64,000 nucleotides of DNA from positions 62,001 to 126,000 of the forward strand of contig CM017452.1 in the NCBI GenBank assembly GCA_007674295.1, written 5' to 3'. The translations under genes were made by a program, and so were the position numbers. Source of the DNA: Antonospora locustae (lineage: Eukaryota > Microsporidia). Below, piece by piece: positions 17,401 to 33,416 of the stretch (its first letter is position 1; each line of letters starts with the position of its first letter). The notes below the pieces were generated by a model that was given only the letters and a program-made list of their open reading frames with translations, made no database searches and was not told where the DNA came from.

Positions 17401-18995
17401 AATGTAAAAAACATGAAACATCTCTCAGAGCATTCTTTTCTTAGCATTCTTATCATGGTTCAATGTCAAATTTTACAGTTCAGGTTTCATGCAAGTAACA
17501 TCCATTCTCGTTCATAAAAAGGAACCTTTCTTTTCATTCAGAACGCAATACACCTTTAACATATTAAGGTGAATAGAAAGATCTCTTTATGCTGTAAAAT
17601 AAGGTTATTCGCACTTAATAGCAAGAAATGCGTTGTTTGTGGAAGTGCATAACTAACTAGAAAGTACATGTAAAGACAGAAATAAAATGCGTGTTGTTAC
17701 AAATTCTGCCAGAATGCGATATAAATAATTCATTTTAGTTTAAGTTTAGTTTAAGATATGTATTAAAAGCTCCGTGACATTTAGGAAACATGTCTGTATA
17801 AAAATAAAATGTGGCTTGTCTTGCTTGTTGGAAAAGCATAAGCATTTTATAAGAATGATCAATTTTTCGTGTGAGGATAACGTTCAACCTATAGGTGGAG
17901 TTAGTATAAATACAAGAATCCCTTCCTATATAACGTATTATTAAATTCTTTTTATACCAGTTGTAGTATTTAGAAAAATCAACACACATAGATCTTACAG
18001 TAGGGTTAACATAAATTTTCTTTATGGAAGAGATCCTTGTTTGATTAACTTCTTATCTATCTAATTCAAATTAATTTAAACTGGTTTTATGCAAATATTA
18101 AATTACATTAATTAGATTAGTTAACTTATAGATTTTATCTTTATTTTATTAGATGGAAAGAAAACAACTATAATTGATCTATCTTATTTGTGTTTGAAAT
18201 GCTCACGGTTAATATTTTCATACAGTAAACATTTTAAATTTAAGCATTTTGCTTCTATAATTGAGGAATATTAAGAAGAAAGAGAAAGCCAGAGATTGGT
18301 TCTACCAAAAAATAGTTATCACAAGGAATGAAATGTAAATAAATATTATAAAGGTACTTATTATATATTGTAAATCTTTATATACGTATGTAGTTTACAT
18401 GAAAAAAAATAATAAACATCCTTTCTACAATATAACATTATTAAACAAGACCTTGAACCAAAATATGAAGCTGACAATGTTATACCAACATTTTATTCGT
18501 CGAGATGGTTTTTAATGAAAAATATCTTTCAAGTAACTTTTGCTTTATTGTAAAATTCCAATAATAAACTTTTTTGAAATTTAAAAATTTTATCTCTTTA
18601 TTAGTAATTGGAAATGAAATTAGAGTTGATGCCTGTGTCTGATTTTGTGAATTCCATAAAATGGCAATTTTGTCAATAAATCATTACTACAAGAAACCCA
18701 GTACTCGACAACCAGTTTTGAAGACATAAAACCAAGTTCATTCGTGTATCTCACGTCCACATGATGGAGTTTAACTGCTTAATCAGAAGTTGTTAATAAA
18801 ACGTGATACTTCCAATGAATGTTGGTGCTACAAGCACATTATAACACGATTAAAAGACGTTGACTTGTATTATGTTAAAATATTGCTTGTGTAGTAAATA
18901 CATACGAATATAAAAAAGGTTTTAAAATTCCTAAAAATAAAAAACTAAACATACTTATTCACTGTTAAATCAAATTAAGCTTACTTTTTTTTATC

Positions 18996-19074
18996 ATGTA
19001 ACAGTTTTATTAACATTTCCATATTGGAAAACTTCAATAAAGCATCTTCAGGGTTGCAAATTCATCATGTAAAT
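18996..19074 (+). repeat. Dispersed repeat family A, AT-decayed copy
   Basis: TGTAACAGTTTTATTAACAT leads, followed by TTTCCATATTGG and GGGTTGCAAATTCATCATGT. It aligns over about 78 bp to the GC-richer copy at 57694-57768; several differences are C to T or G to A here. Confidence 0.65.
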
Positions 19075-22000
19075 ATTACATTAAATTTTGGAGTTCGCCA
19101 AGCCTTTATGTTTGTCACTACTCGCAACTTTCGTACTCGTTTGTAAAATAATGATTCCTATATTCATGTATGTTGCTACTATCGTCGCCACCTGCAGATT
19201 ATGTTAGTTATTTATCAATCAATTTAAAAGCACAAGATTACATTATTAACTTAAATATGAAATATAGTAAATTATAATTTCATTACACATAGTTAAAAAT
19301 ACAGTCCATGTATTAACAATAGGAAATATATGAAAAGAAATGAATAAGTAAGTTTTAAATAGACTTAAACATCTTTCAGAAACCTAAAATACATGTTCAG
19401 TTTCACAATAAGTAAGTAAAGTAGATTTATTTACAAATAATATAATGAAACAGAGTTGGTTGGTATTATCATCATGTATTTACTTTCACTAATATTACTA
19501 TAAAAAATTTTGTTAATAACATTACTTAGAAACTAATAATAAATAAAGCTGTATTTATAGTTTTTATATCCATTGTTTAATTCGTTCATATCAATTATAG
19601 TTAAACAGGGTCTCTTGCGGAGTATTTCACAATGAGCATTTGGCTATAACCAATATGCTCTTTCTAGATTAAAATAATTAAAATTAAATTTATTCTTCAT
19701 TAGAAATGATTTCTCGAAATGTGTCATAACAACTTCTTTTTGGCCATTTTGTACCAAAAAAGTTGAAATATTTTTAAAGTATATATTTATTGGCTGAAAC
19801 ATAGACTAATGCTTTTAACTAAAAAATAAGATGAAACAAAATATATCTGATATGGTGTATAAATTCTAAATTTTCTTTAAAACAAATGCATATTTATGAT
19901 TTTTAAGTAATTAATGAAATGTTATGTCTACTAAATTAAATAAAATATTCTAAAATTTGAAGTATTTTTTAATGTGTATGAAATTATATATATGATTTTT
20001 ATAGGAGCTCATTTAACCTTATTAATGATAATTTCCAAATACTTCTAAAGTTATAGTTTTTTATTCAGAAAGACCATTCCGTTAGACCTAAATGGTTATT
20101 AAGAAACAGTCTGCTGAAAATCGTTTTCAGAATAAAATTCAACAAACCTTCCCACTATTGTGTTCAATTATTATCAATAAATTTAACTTAATATAAAAGA
20201 TACAAATTTATAAAATAATAATAGTAAATAAAAATGTACTATGCATTTTTCCATAATGTCTCTTTTGATACATGGTATATATAATTTTATATTTAAAATG
20301 ATCACGAATAAAAAATAAAGGTGACAACAAACAAGATCTTAGTATAAGAGAAATTTATTAGATTATTTAAGATTATTAAGAAACTATGAAAAAGCATAGT
20401 TGTATTTTACAGTTATAAGTTTTTAGCTCTATGTATAGTATGAGACTTGAATTTTCAACTAATACAAATTTTTTATTTTTTTGTATGTATCTAACGAATA
20501 TTTTTTAATAAATGCCAAAACTAGATTTACTTAACTTTATTGATACATAAATTCACATTTTTATGGTTTAAAACTAGTAAAGATGATTTGTTTATGCAAT
20601 ATATAGTGAAAAATAGTTTCTAATGTTTCATATCTAGTGAACCTATTTTTAAAACTTCAGTATATATGTACGTAGAAAAATATATTTATTAGTTTAATAT
20701 CTTATTGATATAAACATATAAGTTTAATTAAAATATTTTTCTAAAGAACCTGGGCTTGTGAAACTCTCGTTATTAGTACTGTTTGATTCTGATACAGAGT
20801 GGCCCTTAACCAATAAAACAATCTTAATAAAGAGTTTTAATTTACGTATTAAGTGTTTATCAAGAATGAAAGTTTTAGATGAGGTTTAAATGATATTTTG
20901 TATTTGTTTTCATCTATTAACTAAAACATTTATATTGAAAATCTTTTTCAAATAAATAGTGTAATATGTATTTATACAATAGTATTAAATTTTTAGCTTA
21001 TGTATTTCAACTAATTATTTTATTGTATAAAAAAATTAGAATTAAGAATATAAACATATGTTTTAATTTATACTCTTTCAAACATAGGTTAAACTTTTAA
21101 TAAAAAAATATTTCAAGAAAAAACAATATAGACTATTAAGTAAAAATTACCTTCAGAAATAACTTTCAAGTTAAATAAATTAGTATTATAAACTATGCTT
21201 TCCATAGTATACATGTGAATAACCTTAATAAATAATAATTAACATTTTGGTTTATCATAAACTTACAAGTTAATATTTACCTAATTTAATCAAAATTATA
21301 TTTTATGTGTAATTATAGAAACAATTTGAAATATAAACTAAAAATAACTGAATTATCATTTTATAAACAGTAAAATCTTTTTATTCTTTTATTAATTTTA
21401 TTAAATTAGTAACGGTATTACTATTAATTAATAGATTTATATAATGTAAATATAGATTATTTTGCTTTACTAGGACTATAAAACTTGCGTAATTTCTTTT
21501 TAATCTTAGCGTATAATATTAATTGCTAATAGTAATCAATTGCTATTTAACAATGATCATTTGAGTATATTAAAAATAACGTTTTTAAATAAAACTTATC
21601 CTATCATCTTAATAATAATCAAATTACAAAAATCTCTTGTAACTAATTTCAGCATCTTTGTTTACATATATAATTTTTCACTTTTAACAATATTATGCAA
21701 AATAATCTCATCATGATACACAACTATTTTGTAATATAATCTTGTCTAATCATAATGTCATTAATAAAATGATAAAAACTTAACTTTGTTATAAATAATT
21801 ATGAATAGATTATTATCATAGCCTGTGCAAAAATAAATATTAAAAGTTACAAATTTTTAAGTTAATTCGTCAAACATAATTTACATATTAATAATACTAA
21901 TATTTATCATATACATAAATAGTATTTACATTATAGTTTTATATAATTCTACTTAAAAACATATGCTACAAAGAAACTCAGGTTATAAAGCTGTATTTTG

Positions 22001-22880
22001 AAACATACTTAAATATACTTTTTACTTTGTGATTATTGTAACTGAATAAATGAAAATAAATTACAATTTATTACATTATTACAAAATCACAGTTTTTCAT
22101 TTATAATAGCTATTAAGAAAAAGCAATGTGTAAATTTTTATTCATCTATATATTTGACTGTTATCATAATATACAAATATAAGAAATATTGTGTAACTGT
22201 TAAATGTTTTTCAGAAATTTTTAAACGAGTTATTTCATCATTTTTAATTATGATTTATAATACTAATTTTTTATTAAATTAAAATAACATAATAAAAAAA
22301 TATTTAATAAAACCTTTGGTTGATATATTTTAATATCTAAATCATTTCATTTAATTCAAAAAGGAAAATAATAAAATTTTAATTTTTTTAATTAAAAATA
22401 ACAATATATCACAATATAAGTTTTAACAATATGTTAATTATTATTTTAGTTGCAAATTTTTTAAACATTACTAAGTTCATTTATGCTAGGATTAAAAAGT
22501 AATTTTTTCATATATTATTATTTTAGTTTATAATAGATTTTTTATGTATTTTTTAACACTAATGATATGTTTTACATAAGTTAGTTTTGATATTACGATA
22601 GTCAATAAGCAGTAAAGTATATATTGAAATTGTTAAAAAAACTATATGTGTTTATGTTTTAATTTTATGAGAAGCCAGCCATTCTATACTTACATAAACA
22701 CAATAAACATAGAGTTATAAGTTATACAGTTTTTGAATAAAAAAACAATTATCTACAATTCTATTAACTCATGCGTCCGAGTTCTGAAAATATGTTTATT
22801 AAAACAGATGGAAGAATTATATGATTGGAAAAATCAATGATAAATGACATTACTCTAGGGCGCATTATTGTAGATCGAAA

Positions 22881-22937
22881 CCAAGTGGGATGATTTAGAA
22901 AGGTTCTCTAATGTGTAACTTTAATAAAACTGTTAAC
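22881..22937 (-). repeat. Dispersed repeat family A, AT-decayed copy
   Basis: Read on the minus strand it begins GTTAACAGTTTTATTAAAGT and continues through a TTAGAGAACCTTTCTAAATC segment to CATCCCACTTGG, paralleling the other copies with moderate identity. Confidence 0.45.
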
Positions 22938-24147
22938 TTAAAAAATAACAACTCTCACTTGTTCTCTAAATTAAAAGTATCTACTTATGGAAAACTTGTA
23001 GAACCTAGATAAATTAATTATATTATATATTATATAGTACACTTTCATTGTATTCATTTAAAGCGTAAGATTAAAAAGTAAACTTTATGTCTTTGTTCAT
23101 AAGACTTTATTATAAAAATATATTATTTTAGAATTATATATATACGTATATGTTTTATAAAAATAGTTAAACAGTTTTATTACCAAAATTCTAAAATAAA
23201 ATCATATGCTAAAAGCACCAACTGGTTATACCAAATTTTTTTACATCAATGATTTATATATAAATAAATATTAATTTGATCATGAAAATTATCAACATGT
23301 TGTTATAGTATATAAAAATCAGACATGTTTTATAAAAATAGTTGGTGAGTCATTAATTATATTATTTTCCACAAGACGTTATTTAATAACAATACACTAC
23401 TTAAGTTTATTAGATGAAAATTTTTTGTTGTAAAATTAATTTATTTTGTAACTTTAAATATAAGTTTTAGTTAAACATACTAATTTACATTATTTCTTAA
23501 ATTTTGCTATACATCATCGACTTATAAATTCATTAAATTACATATTTATTGAACAAATATAAATTTAAATAATACATTATTAACTATGTTAGATAATTAA
23601 CTTTCTATAATACTTTTTAACATTTTAAAACTATACATATTGCTAGTTTTTTATTAAATAATAAAGCATCAAATAAAAAGTTATTATAGGAAACAACTTA
23701 TGCTTAATATTCATTAAAAACCAATTTATTTTAAACTACGTTTATTACAATTTTATACTTTATTTTAAAAAAACAGCATTATGTTCTTTTTATTCTATGA
23801 TTTATCAAAATATCTACTAAGCTCTGGAAAGTGTTTGTTATTTATATAACAGTGCTTTTACAATTGTATTAACATATTAATTCAATTTTATTATTATATT
23901 AAAATTTATATAAATTTAAAGTATAAAAGCATTATATCTATTTACTAAAAAAGTTATAAATGCTATAAATTTTTCAAATCACCATTGTTGGCCACAACTT
24001 ATTTGGGCTGTTTAGGCACAAAACCTTTGAATTGTAGATTTTGTTAATAAAAAATTATCTAATTTTTTTATGCATATATTGATTAAATGTTTGAAGAAAG
24101 TACTACGAATTTAAATTTAAAAATAATGAAGGACTTTCCATAAATCA

Positions 24148-24205
24148 AAATGCAACAGGAACAAGTTAGGCTGTAACCAGAGAAGACACTTTAAGAAACA
24201 TACCA
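24148..24205 (+). repeat. Dispersed repeat family B copy
   Basis: It contains ATGCAACAGGAACAAGTTAG followed by GCTGTAACCAGAGAAGACAC and TTTAAGAAACA, closely resembling the copy at 39755-39805. Confidence 0.45.
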
Positions 24206-27200
24206 AATAGGAAGAGATAATAAATAATGCTCTTTATAAAAAAAATATAATAATGATAGCTGATGTTATGTTATTTAAAATGATACATTAGCTTATGATA
24301 TTTACTTATGTTTTTTGTTTTCACATTACGCAGATATAATATTATTCAAATGAATATACTTGTATTACATTTTGTATAACAAGTATGATGTTTCCTATTT
24401 TAATTAAAAATTTATGAATAAACAACATATAAAAAGGTTAATAGTATATATCCTCAAATTATCGAAGTTAATTTAATTTTGTACTTAATTTAATATATTA
24501 TTTTGTTATTGTTACCGTTACAATTTTATTCGATTAATATTTAAACATAATTTCTTTTTAAAATTGAACTATATCATCTAAAACGTTTTTCATTTTTACT
24601 TTTAATTTATATTTTGTTAAAATTAATTAGTAATATACTAAATTAAAATTTTTATTGGTTTTAATTTAATTTATTGAAGGAAGTTATCATTTTTTATAGT
24701 GTTTAGATGAAATAATTGTCATATATACCCAATTAACATTATTGATTATGTGCTATATAAAAAATATAAGCTTTACAATAATTTGAAGTTCATAATGTAC
24801 AAAATTATTACAAATTGTTTATCGTAGAATTTACTACTTATGAACACATATCTATATTTATTGTCTCTTTATCATCTAATTTTAAAATTATTGGTTAAAC
24901 AATGAAATAAGTACCATGTTGTTATACTACTATCATGTAATAAAATTACAAATATGCTGATTTTTTTTACAAAAATTTTTCAATTTTATTTTTTGAGAAG
25001 AACTTTATTCATATCTCATACAGGAAAATTTCCTGAAATTTCACATGGTATGGTTCACCTTATATTGTTGCATTCGAGCTCCTAGCTATAAGTATATATT
25101 GACATGTAACACGTTAGCAAATATAAATTTTTAGTATATTATTATTTTATTAAATAAAAAACATTAATTTAAGTTGACAATACAAATTTTTAGGTAAAAG
25201 TTAGTATAATTTATCTAAATTATATTGATAATCACTTTAATATTTAAATAATGATATTTAAAAAATTTATTTTTCTAGTATGTTATTTTGTTTAATTACT
25301 TGATTTATAGTAAAAATTATAATTATTTATTTCAATCTTTATAAAAATTTATTTATTACTTTTACCTATATAGTTTTTTAAAATTACCATAATAATATAA
25401 ATAAGTATAGATAATTTAAAAACTATTATAACTTACAAAGATTTTGTATATTTACGAATCTTTTTATTTAAATGTAAGTTGAATGAAAACATCATCGATT
25501 TAGACACCTTATAAAATTAAACAACATATACTATATTTTATATAGATAATCGCTATAATTTTAATATAACCTTTATCTAAAATAGAACACATGCGATATT
25601 AAAAAACCACTAACTAATAATCGTTTATTATATGGACCTTAAACTTTAGTTCCTATATTTTAGGTTAATGTTTATTAAAACATATGAATACTTATCAAAT
25701 GTTAAAAGAATAGTAACTAATATAAATAAAGCTATGTTAAGATAAAATGATCAATAAATAAGTCGTAAATAAAAGAAATGTCTAGTTAAATATGATAATA
25801 TTACTTTATAGCTGGTAATTAATGTTGCAGTCGATTTTTGAAAATTGTTTATAAAAATATCATTCTTATAGTTATGATAAAAAAGCTTATAAAATAAAAC
25901 TAAAATAAAATCATTTTATTTTTAAATTAAACTGATAAACAGTGATTGTAGATATCTATATTTACATTATGAAAAAATAAAAACTCAGAAAATGTCACGA
26001 TAACGTATAAATAATGTATTATACCTTGTAATGTTTTGGTTTTTATTTATGAACTTATGTTCAAAATTTTGTTAAACTATAATTAATTTTTTATCTCATT
26101 TTATTTAAGGAACTTGTTTTTTAATACAATTAATTAAAATACTGAAACTATTATAAAACTTTTTAACATTATTTTAATATTTAAAGTACTTTTGAAATAT
26201 TTTTTGAAAAGTAAATTTGAACACAAACATGAGTTTAAACTTTCAAATAACATTTACATTAACTAAATAATAAATCTTCAATCTTTTATTAAAATATATA
26301 TTATTTACTCATATAGCAAATTTATGTAGATTTACTTATAGTTATTTGTTATTTAATAATACTTTATAATTTGTTCCTATTGTATAGTTAATATAAAGTT
26401 CAATTATAATAACATATTATATTATTAATACTTTTAATAAATTTTAACTAAATAAAACAACTAAAATAAGAATACAACATATTTTGCTTAATGTAAATAT
26501 CATAAAAAACATCATCTATAAAAATACTATTTATTTTAAAGTAATATTTACACATTGTATAACTTTATTATATAATATTTTATTCATTGAAAATACATAC
26601 TTGATATCATATTATTTTTATTAATTAAATATAAGTAACTCTTTATTATAAATAGTTTCTATTTATAATACAAAATTATAAAAATATAATGTTAAAGAGG
26701 GAAAATATTTAATATTTTTAGAATAATTGATATGTTCTATAAATAAAATAGTATTTTTACATGAAACGCAATATTTTTGGTTATATTTAAATAAGAACAT
26801 AAGACGTATTTTTAAGAGTACACTTAGATGAAGAATGTCGCAAGAAGACGATCGCAAGAACAATGTTAGTAATATATAAGTATTTTTATATTTTCACTGG
26901 CAAACAAGTAGAGATATTCGTTCTAGTGACAGATTAAATATCTTGAAAAACAAAGTCATCGCATATATTCAACTGAAACTAGCAGACGTTTTGTACAGGA
27001 TTATTATAGAATGTGGATATTTGCTTACAAAACGGTTATCACAAAAAATATTTTTGAACTAAGCTTATTTTCTATAAACATTATAAAAATTCTTCTAGTT
27101 ATTTCTTGGATTATAATGTAGTCATAACAAGCTATCACATCATTATATAAAGTATTAAATTATTATTAAATATTTTTTTTATAAGTTAGATATAGATAAT

Positions 27201-27724
27201 TATTACTTTACATCTGAATACCTAGCGTCTAAAAAATTTTATTAATTAAAATATAAAAATAAACATCATTAAAATAATTGTAGTATATTTTAATATAATA
27301 CATAAGCTTTTTTTTACTTTATTATTATAATTTAACATATTAGTTTATTTATATCGCTTTCCAACAAAAAATAGATTAAAAAAACTTTTATAAAAAAATG
27401 TTCTTATATAGAAAGGACTGTTTCAATAATTTCCTACATTCATAGTAAAAAATCTGTTAGAGATAATTTCTAGTACCAGGCACAATAAACTTCATTAATT
27501 TTGTGTTTAACTTTTTTCTGTTGTAACATACAAAACCTTTATCTATAACAGATTTATTTTTTAAACAAGTTGTTGCTAATTTCTGTTTTTTAATATATCA
27601 TGTTATAAATACTTGCTACTCTTTTTGTTGTCTTCCTTTTATTTTAGCTTAAGTCAAGCTATGTTTCTATTTTAAGAGGAAAATTGATATAATCACATCT
27701 ATGCACTATTAAAACATTAAAGTA

Positions 27725-27862
27725 CCGTCAAAGCGGATACAATGGAGGAAGGCTCCAGCGAACACAGGATACTGACGGGATGTGTCTATAGAAGCCATCT
27801 TAGAAGCTCCACAGAGTGAAGAAGGACTAAATCTAGAAAATAATCCTGTGGGGCAAAATGGG
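27725..27862. other. GC-richer relic island inside the AT-rich block
   Basis: About 140 bp of near-50% GC sequence starts GTCAAAGCGGATACAATGGA and contains many purine-rich codon-like triplets, but stops occur in all frames. It stands out sharply from its surroundings and is probably a remnant of a gene or mobile element not yet eroded. Identity unknown. Confidence 0.4.
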
Positions 27863-30800
27863 ATAAATTACATTTTCCATTAATTTCATAATATTTGAAT
27901 AAATTATTACAACTATGATTTATAGACATGATAAAAACTACATCATATTTTCTTTATATTTTATTATGTATTTACAATTACCTAAACTTATGTACAGAAT
28001 TTTGAATTTAATTATTTATTCCTTATATTTTATATTTTCACTTATTTATAAATTATACAGAGGTATTAAAGTACTCTGTTTACACAGAATATTGTCATAA
28101 TAACATTAAAATTTTGTAATATTTTCATTGTTAGTTATTACGTTATCTTACTGTTATTATATTTAATATTTAAATATTTCTTTTGAAATTAAAATTATTT
28201 ATACTTTACTGCTTTATCTATTTCTTTTATTATTTCATACCAATATTTTGATTATGAATAAGATAGTTAGCCTTAAAATCCACTTTTATACTTACATTTT
28301 ACAAATCATACTCTTGGGCCATAATTTTATATTTATTATAATTTTAAATTAAAGATTCTTTATTGAGTAGAACTAGAAATTCAATAAACTTTGTCATGTA
28401 TGGTTGTAGCTCATTATGTATTTCATAGTTTAGTTCGCAATAGTATTTAATTTGTCATCCCACGATTAGTACTTATTATCCTTGAATGACAGTATGATAA
28501 TACCGTGGTGCTGCTTTGCCGTCTTTGATTGCTGCAGACTTTAATATCTTCTCTAAGAACATTGTTATTAGTAACTTATACAAAAATGTATTATGTTAAT
28601 ATCATAAATGTTATAAGTGATTGATGAAATTAACTTTAATATAAGTTTATACTTACAAACATATATTAAAGTGTATTATACAAAAAACTAATGGTATTTA
28701 AAATAATTTATCTTCTTTTGCTTGTTCAGCTTTTATAAAATAATTGTCTAGCAAATAAATTGCAAAAAACAAAATAAATATTAATCATAAAAATAGTAAT
28801 AAAAATATAGTTATTACTTTATATCAATATAAATTGTATAAATAGATGCCCAAATTATAAGTGTGCTATACTTATTACTTTTTAATAACTATTAATTTAT
28901 AAAAAGTTTTAAAACACAGTTTATCGATCTGTTGAAGGTAGTTCTTTTTGATAAAATATAAAATTTTTAATTTTAAAATATTGTATTTTATCATACTATT
29001 ATACAGTTGTAAACAATATTAAGGTAACGAATACTATAACTAAGTTATAAGAATTATATTATACAGGTTAATGTTTTTTACTTGATAACTAATTAAAATT
29101 AATTATAGAGGTTTAACTATATACAAAAAATAAAGTAGATATAATATATTTAAAAGCTAGCCCATATATGCAAATATTTAGAAAAAACATTATACTTTAT
29201 TAGAATAGATTAATTAACATTTGAATAAAGAATGCAATAAGATTACTTGACTCGTTTGTTAATATTTTATTGAAATTTAATATAAAAGCAACTTTGTTTT
29301 TTACTACAATGATAAAGCTTACACTTACAGTGTAAACAATTCTGTAATTAAAGCTCTATCTATAAAATAAATAGATTACATAACATGAAATACTAACATA
29401 AAAACATATAGTAGTATATGCAAATTTTTATTTTTCTATAAACAATATTCAAATAATTTCCATAACGTTACGAAAATTGACCATATTACATTTACGCATG
29501 CTTAAAATTCGTTTCTAATTTTATAATCATCTAAAAATATAAATTGGCTTTTATTTTCTCATGTTTTTTATATAATAAACTTTTCATATGTTGAGTCTGT
29601 TCAATAATTTAATAAAAACTATGTCAAAATGTATTTAGTATCTTAATGGAGATTATTTATATAACTATTGGTTGTAACTTCAATACATAATATACAAGAT
29701 TGTTTTAATTTAAGCTATGGATCTTTAAATTTTATGTAATACTTTGTGATCTTTGTGTATCATTTTTGACTTCTAAACTCAATTAATACGCACTTAATGT
29801 ATTTTCATTTTTAACTTTATGTTATTATTTTAATACACACATTTTAAATAATGTGACAAAAATATCACTTTTGTTTATACACTTTAATAACGTTTTATAA
29901 TAATATGTTTTTATGTTAATCTAAACGTAATATAGAATTTTACCGTTACTTTTATGAATGATATATTTATGTTCTTATATGTCTATTCTCCTTTGCAGAT
30001 GGATACTTTTATCAATACTTACTATATAAAAGCTACATTTCCTAAATTAAAACTGTCTATATACATAGATTTAAAAACATTATGATAATCTAATAACAGC
30101 CAGCACCATTTATATTTTAATTTTTAATTAGATAATGATTTACTACTATAGAGATACACCATTACTGCTGCTAATTTAGAATGTTAAGAAAGATTTGCAC
30201 AAACATAGTTTAATTATTTTATTGTTTTAATCTATTTAAAAGTCAACATAAAAGTAAGTATAATTTTAACAAAAGTCTAAATAATTAAATTTAAATTATT
30301 TACAGGTATATTTTCAATTAATCAATATATTTATAAAAGTTTTTAATAGCTAGAAAATTGCCTATAAACTAAAGAATAATTTCTAAAACAAATAAAATGA
30401 TACTGTATTTTTACTATTTTATGTTTTTACAAACTTTTCTGTATAAAAAGTAAAAATACAATAAAAGTTAATAAGTAAAATATAAATTTTGTTAAAATAA
30501 CTAGGATTAAGTATAATAAATATTATTATTAAAAATAGCATATAGAATAAAAAAGTAATTATTAAGTAACATTAGCAGGGAATTTAATCGGATTTGAGTG
30601 TTTTAAAAAAATATTCCTTTAAACAATATCTATTATTTCATTGATCGACTCATTTTTGCACTTCAGAGCATTTGCACTCATCTCTGCAAGCATACTAGTC
30701 TCGTAAATTACATGTATGCATTAGATTATCTTCTTTATTGGACTAGCTCTGTCAATATTTTCAATATATTGACGATTATCAAAGGAAATTTTATCGAATA

Positions 30801-31859
30801 CCTTGAATGAAAAAGTAGTTAATAATATAAGAACATAATAAGTAATGTGAATTAAAATGCAAACATCATTAAAATATATACTGTATAAAAATAGAAAATA
30901 TTTATATGACAAAATAAAAATAAATATGGAAACTTTGAAGTTTTATAAATTTAAAGATACAAAGTACTAAACATAGTATAATTTGTTTATGTTCTTCTTC
31001 AATTAAAGTATATTTTAAAAACTAAATAAAATATAAATAAGTACTAATAACAACTAAAAAATGTATCTTATATTAAGTTATTTTCAAAAACTCGTTTTTA
31101 ATTTTGAAATTTCAGATATGACATGAATTGTTAATATTTCATGTTTTATTTCTAATACGCACTTTATTCGATACTTGTATGTTATAGTAATCATATTAAT
31201 AATACAACAAAATAAGTTTTTTATAACTCGTAAGTTAAATTTTAAATTATATTTACATTACTTAATAACTAAATTTAATATTAATATATTAATATCAATA
31301 TATTAATCTTTTGTGTATAAAAATACATAACATAAGACAGTGTAAAGATTGTATGCATTTTATTACAAAAATTTTTATAACACATGTCATTTATATTCTT
31401 TATTAGATAATTAATATATTAAACTTATGTAACTGTGCGTATTAATATATACCTATATACAAATTACTATTTATCTGTAGTTTAAAAAGTAACAAAAAGA
31501 ATAACATTTATGTATTTTAATTAATACATTTAATTTTATTATGTGTTTTTTAAATTTACAATTATATTTATAGATTTATATCATAATATTTTATTTTAAC
31601 TTTATTTACCGTTTTTACCAAAATTATGAATAATTCTTTTTATTTTATAGACAATATTATCATTATACTGTAAAAGTATATATAGTCAACTTATTGTAAA
31701 TATTACTTATATTAACGTTGGCGCTTTTAATATCAGTTATTAGGTTTGTATTCAAATAGTATTAAACAATTATAATTAGTTAGTTTATTTCTAATATAAG
31801 TTATTATTTCTAAATATTTTTAACATATAACATATTTATTAGAATCTCAAAAAAGTTTT

Positions 31860-32010
31860 TCTGTGTAGTTAAAGGATGCAATAACAAACATATGTGAGCA
31901 ACCTTAATGGCAACAATAACCTTTCTGTGGTCGCCATCCATTTGGGTGAGCAACGATGCTCTGTAAGAAGATGAAAAATGCTGTTCATTGGGATTTTTTG
32001 TACAGAATTC
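31860..32010. other. GC-richer relic island inside the AT-rich block
   Basis: This patch (AGGATGCAATAACAAACATA, then GGTCGCCATCCATTTGGGTG) carries a minus-strand open frame of 76 codons (31810-32040) without a start signal. The reading is not protein-like enough to call a gene. Confidence 0.35.
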
Positions 32011-33340
32011 CCTAATTTGTAATTTTATTGATAAAATCATTTTCTCAAAAAATATATTACAAAAATTTAAAATTTATCATCTCATTTGTTTAATCATGTT
32101 CAATTTTATTTACAAACTAACAACTAAGTTTTACATAAGGTTACTTTGAAGTTTATTAATTAACAGAAATATTCTAAAGTTATCAGTTAAATCTTGCAAA
32201 AATATAACATATATTACGGGATTTACTGTACACATCTTTAAAAATTAAAATAAGTTTATTTACTGTTATTACATCATTAACATTTTTAATACAACTTTTT
32301 ATTTTCTATTAATGATTGTTGTATATCTTGTATAATTATAACTATTAAAAAGTAAAAGACTTATTTATAATTTTGAATATTGTATATATAGTCAAACTTT
32401 TCATTATAAATTTAGAGATAATATATTATATAATAATTTGTGTAATGTTTGTAAGGTTTAAAGAAATTGTCTCACCATAAAATTTTATTTATTTGTTTCA
32501 TTAATAATTTTAAAGTCTATGATTTTTATCTAAACTCGTTTAACTTTTTTTCAAATTCAAAGTTTTCTATAAACACCTTTTAAATTTAGATAATTCTGTA
32601 CTTTTGCAATTATCACAAATAGCCCTTAAATTTGGTGAAATACTACTTTACTAAAGCAGTCAAATTAATGACAAATATATGTTAAACATTTAAACAAGGA
32701 TATTTTAAAATACTGTGGCTAATAAATATACTTTTCTTATTAAATAATTGTTATTTTAATTAAAAATATCATGCTATGTTTAATTAAATTAAGATTATAT
32801 GAAAATACATAATAAACAAATAGATTTACAAAAAGTTTTTATTATATAAATAATTGATATAAATACATGAAATTGTTATGTATTAACACTTATTAAGTTA
32901 TAAATAATAAAAAATGTCTTAAATTTTTTAGAAGGTATTTTTAACTATATTTTTACTAAAACGTTTTATACGATTATTTCTATTATATTTAAAAAACATT
33001 TATTTAGATAAAGAAATGTATGTTTTACGGTAGAATTTGAAATAATATACATAAATTAACTTTTTTATAAAGTATTATACAAAGATATTTTTCTACAATG
33101 ACCTACCTTATGTTTATATTGTTATTGATAATAAAATGAAATAATACTGTATAACAATTGGTAATAAAATTAAACACATTATTAGATAACTTGTCACAAA
33201 AAATGTTTTATGTTTTTATATAAAATACACCTTATCTCTTCTATATATATAACTACTCTAGAAAATTATAATCATGCTTTTTGTTTCATATATAAACACT
33301 AACGTTAGCTATATTTAACATATTATTTCCCTATTTTTCA

Positions 33341-33416
33341 CAGTCACAATTTTATTGACAAACTAGCGACTTTATCATATTTCTAACAAAAAGTCCAGCA
33401 GTTGCGACTATCTGTG
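33341..33416 (+). repeat. Dispersed repeat family A, diverged copy
   Basis: CACAATTTTATTGACAAACT ... TTTCTAACAAAAAGTCCAGC ... AGTTGCGACT aligns with the minus-strand copy at 38806-38880. It ends just where a hydrophobic 98-codon frame (from TTG at 33402) begins; that frame is probably fortuitous. Confidence 0.5.
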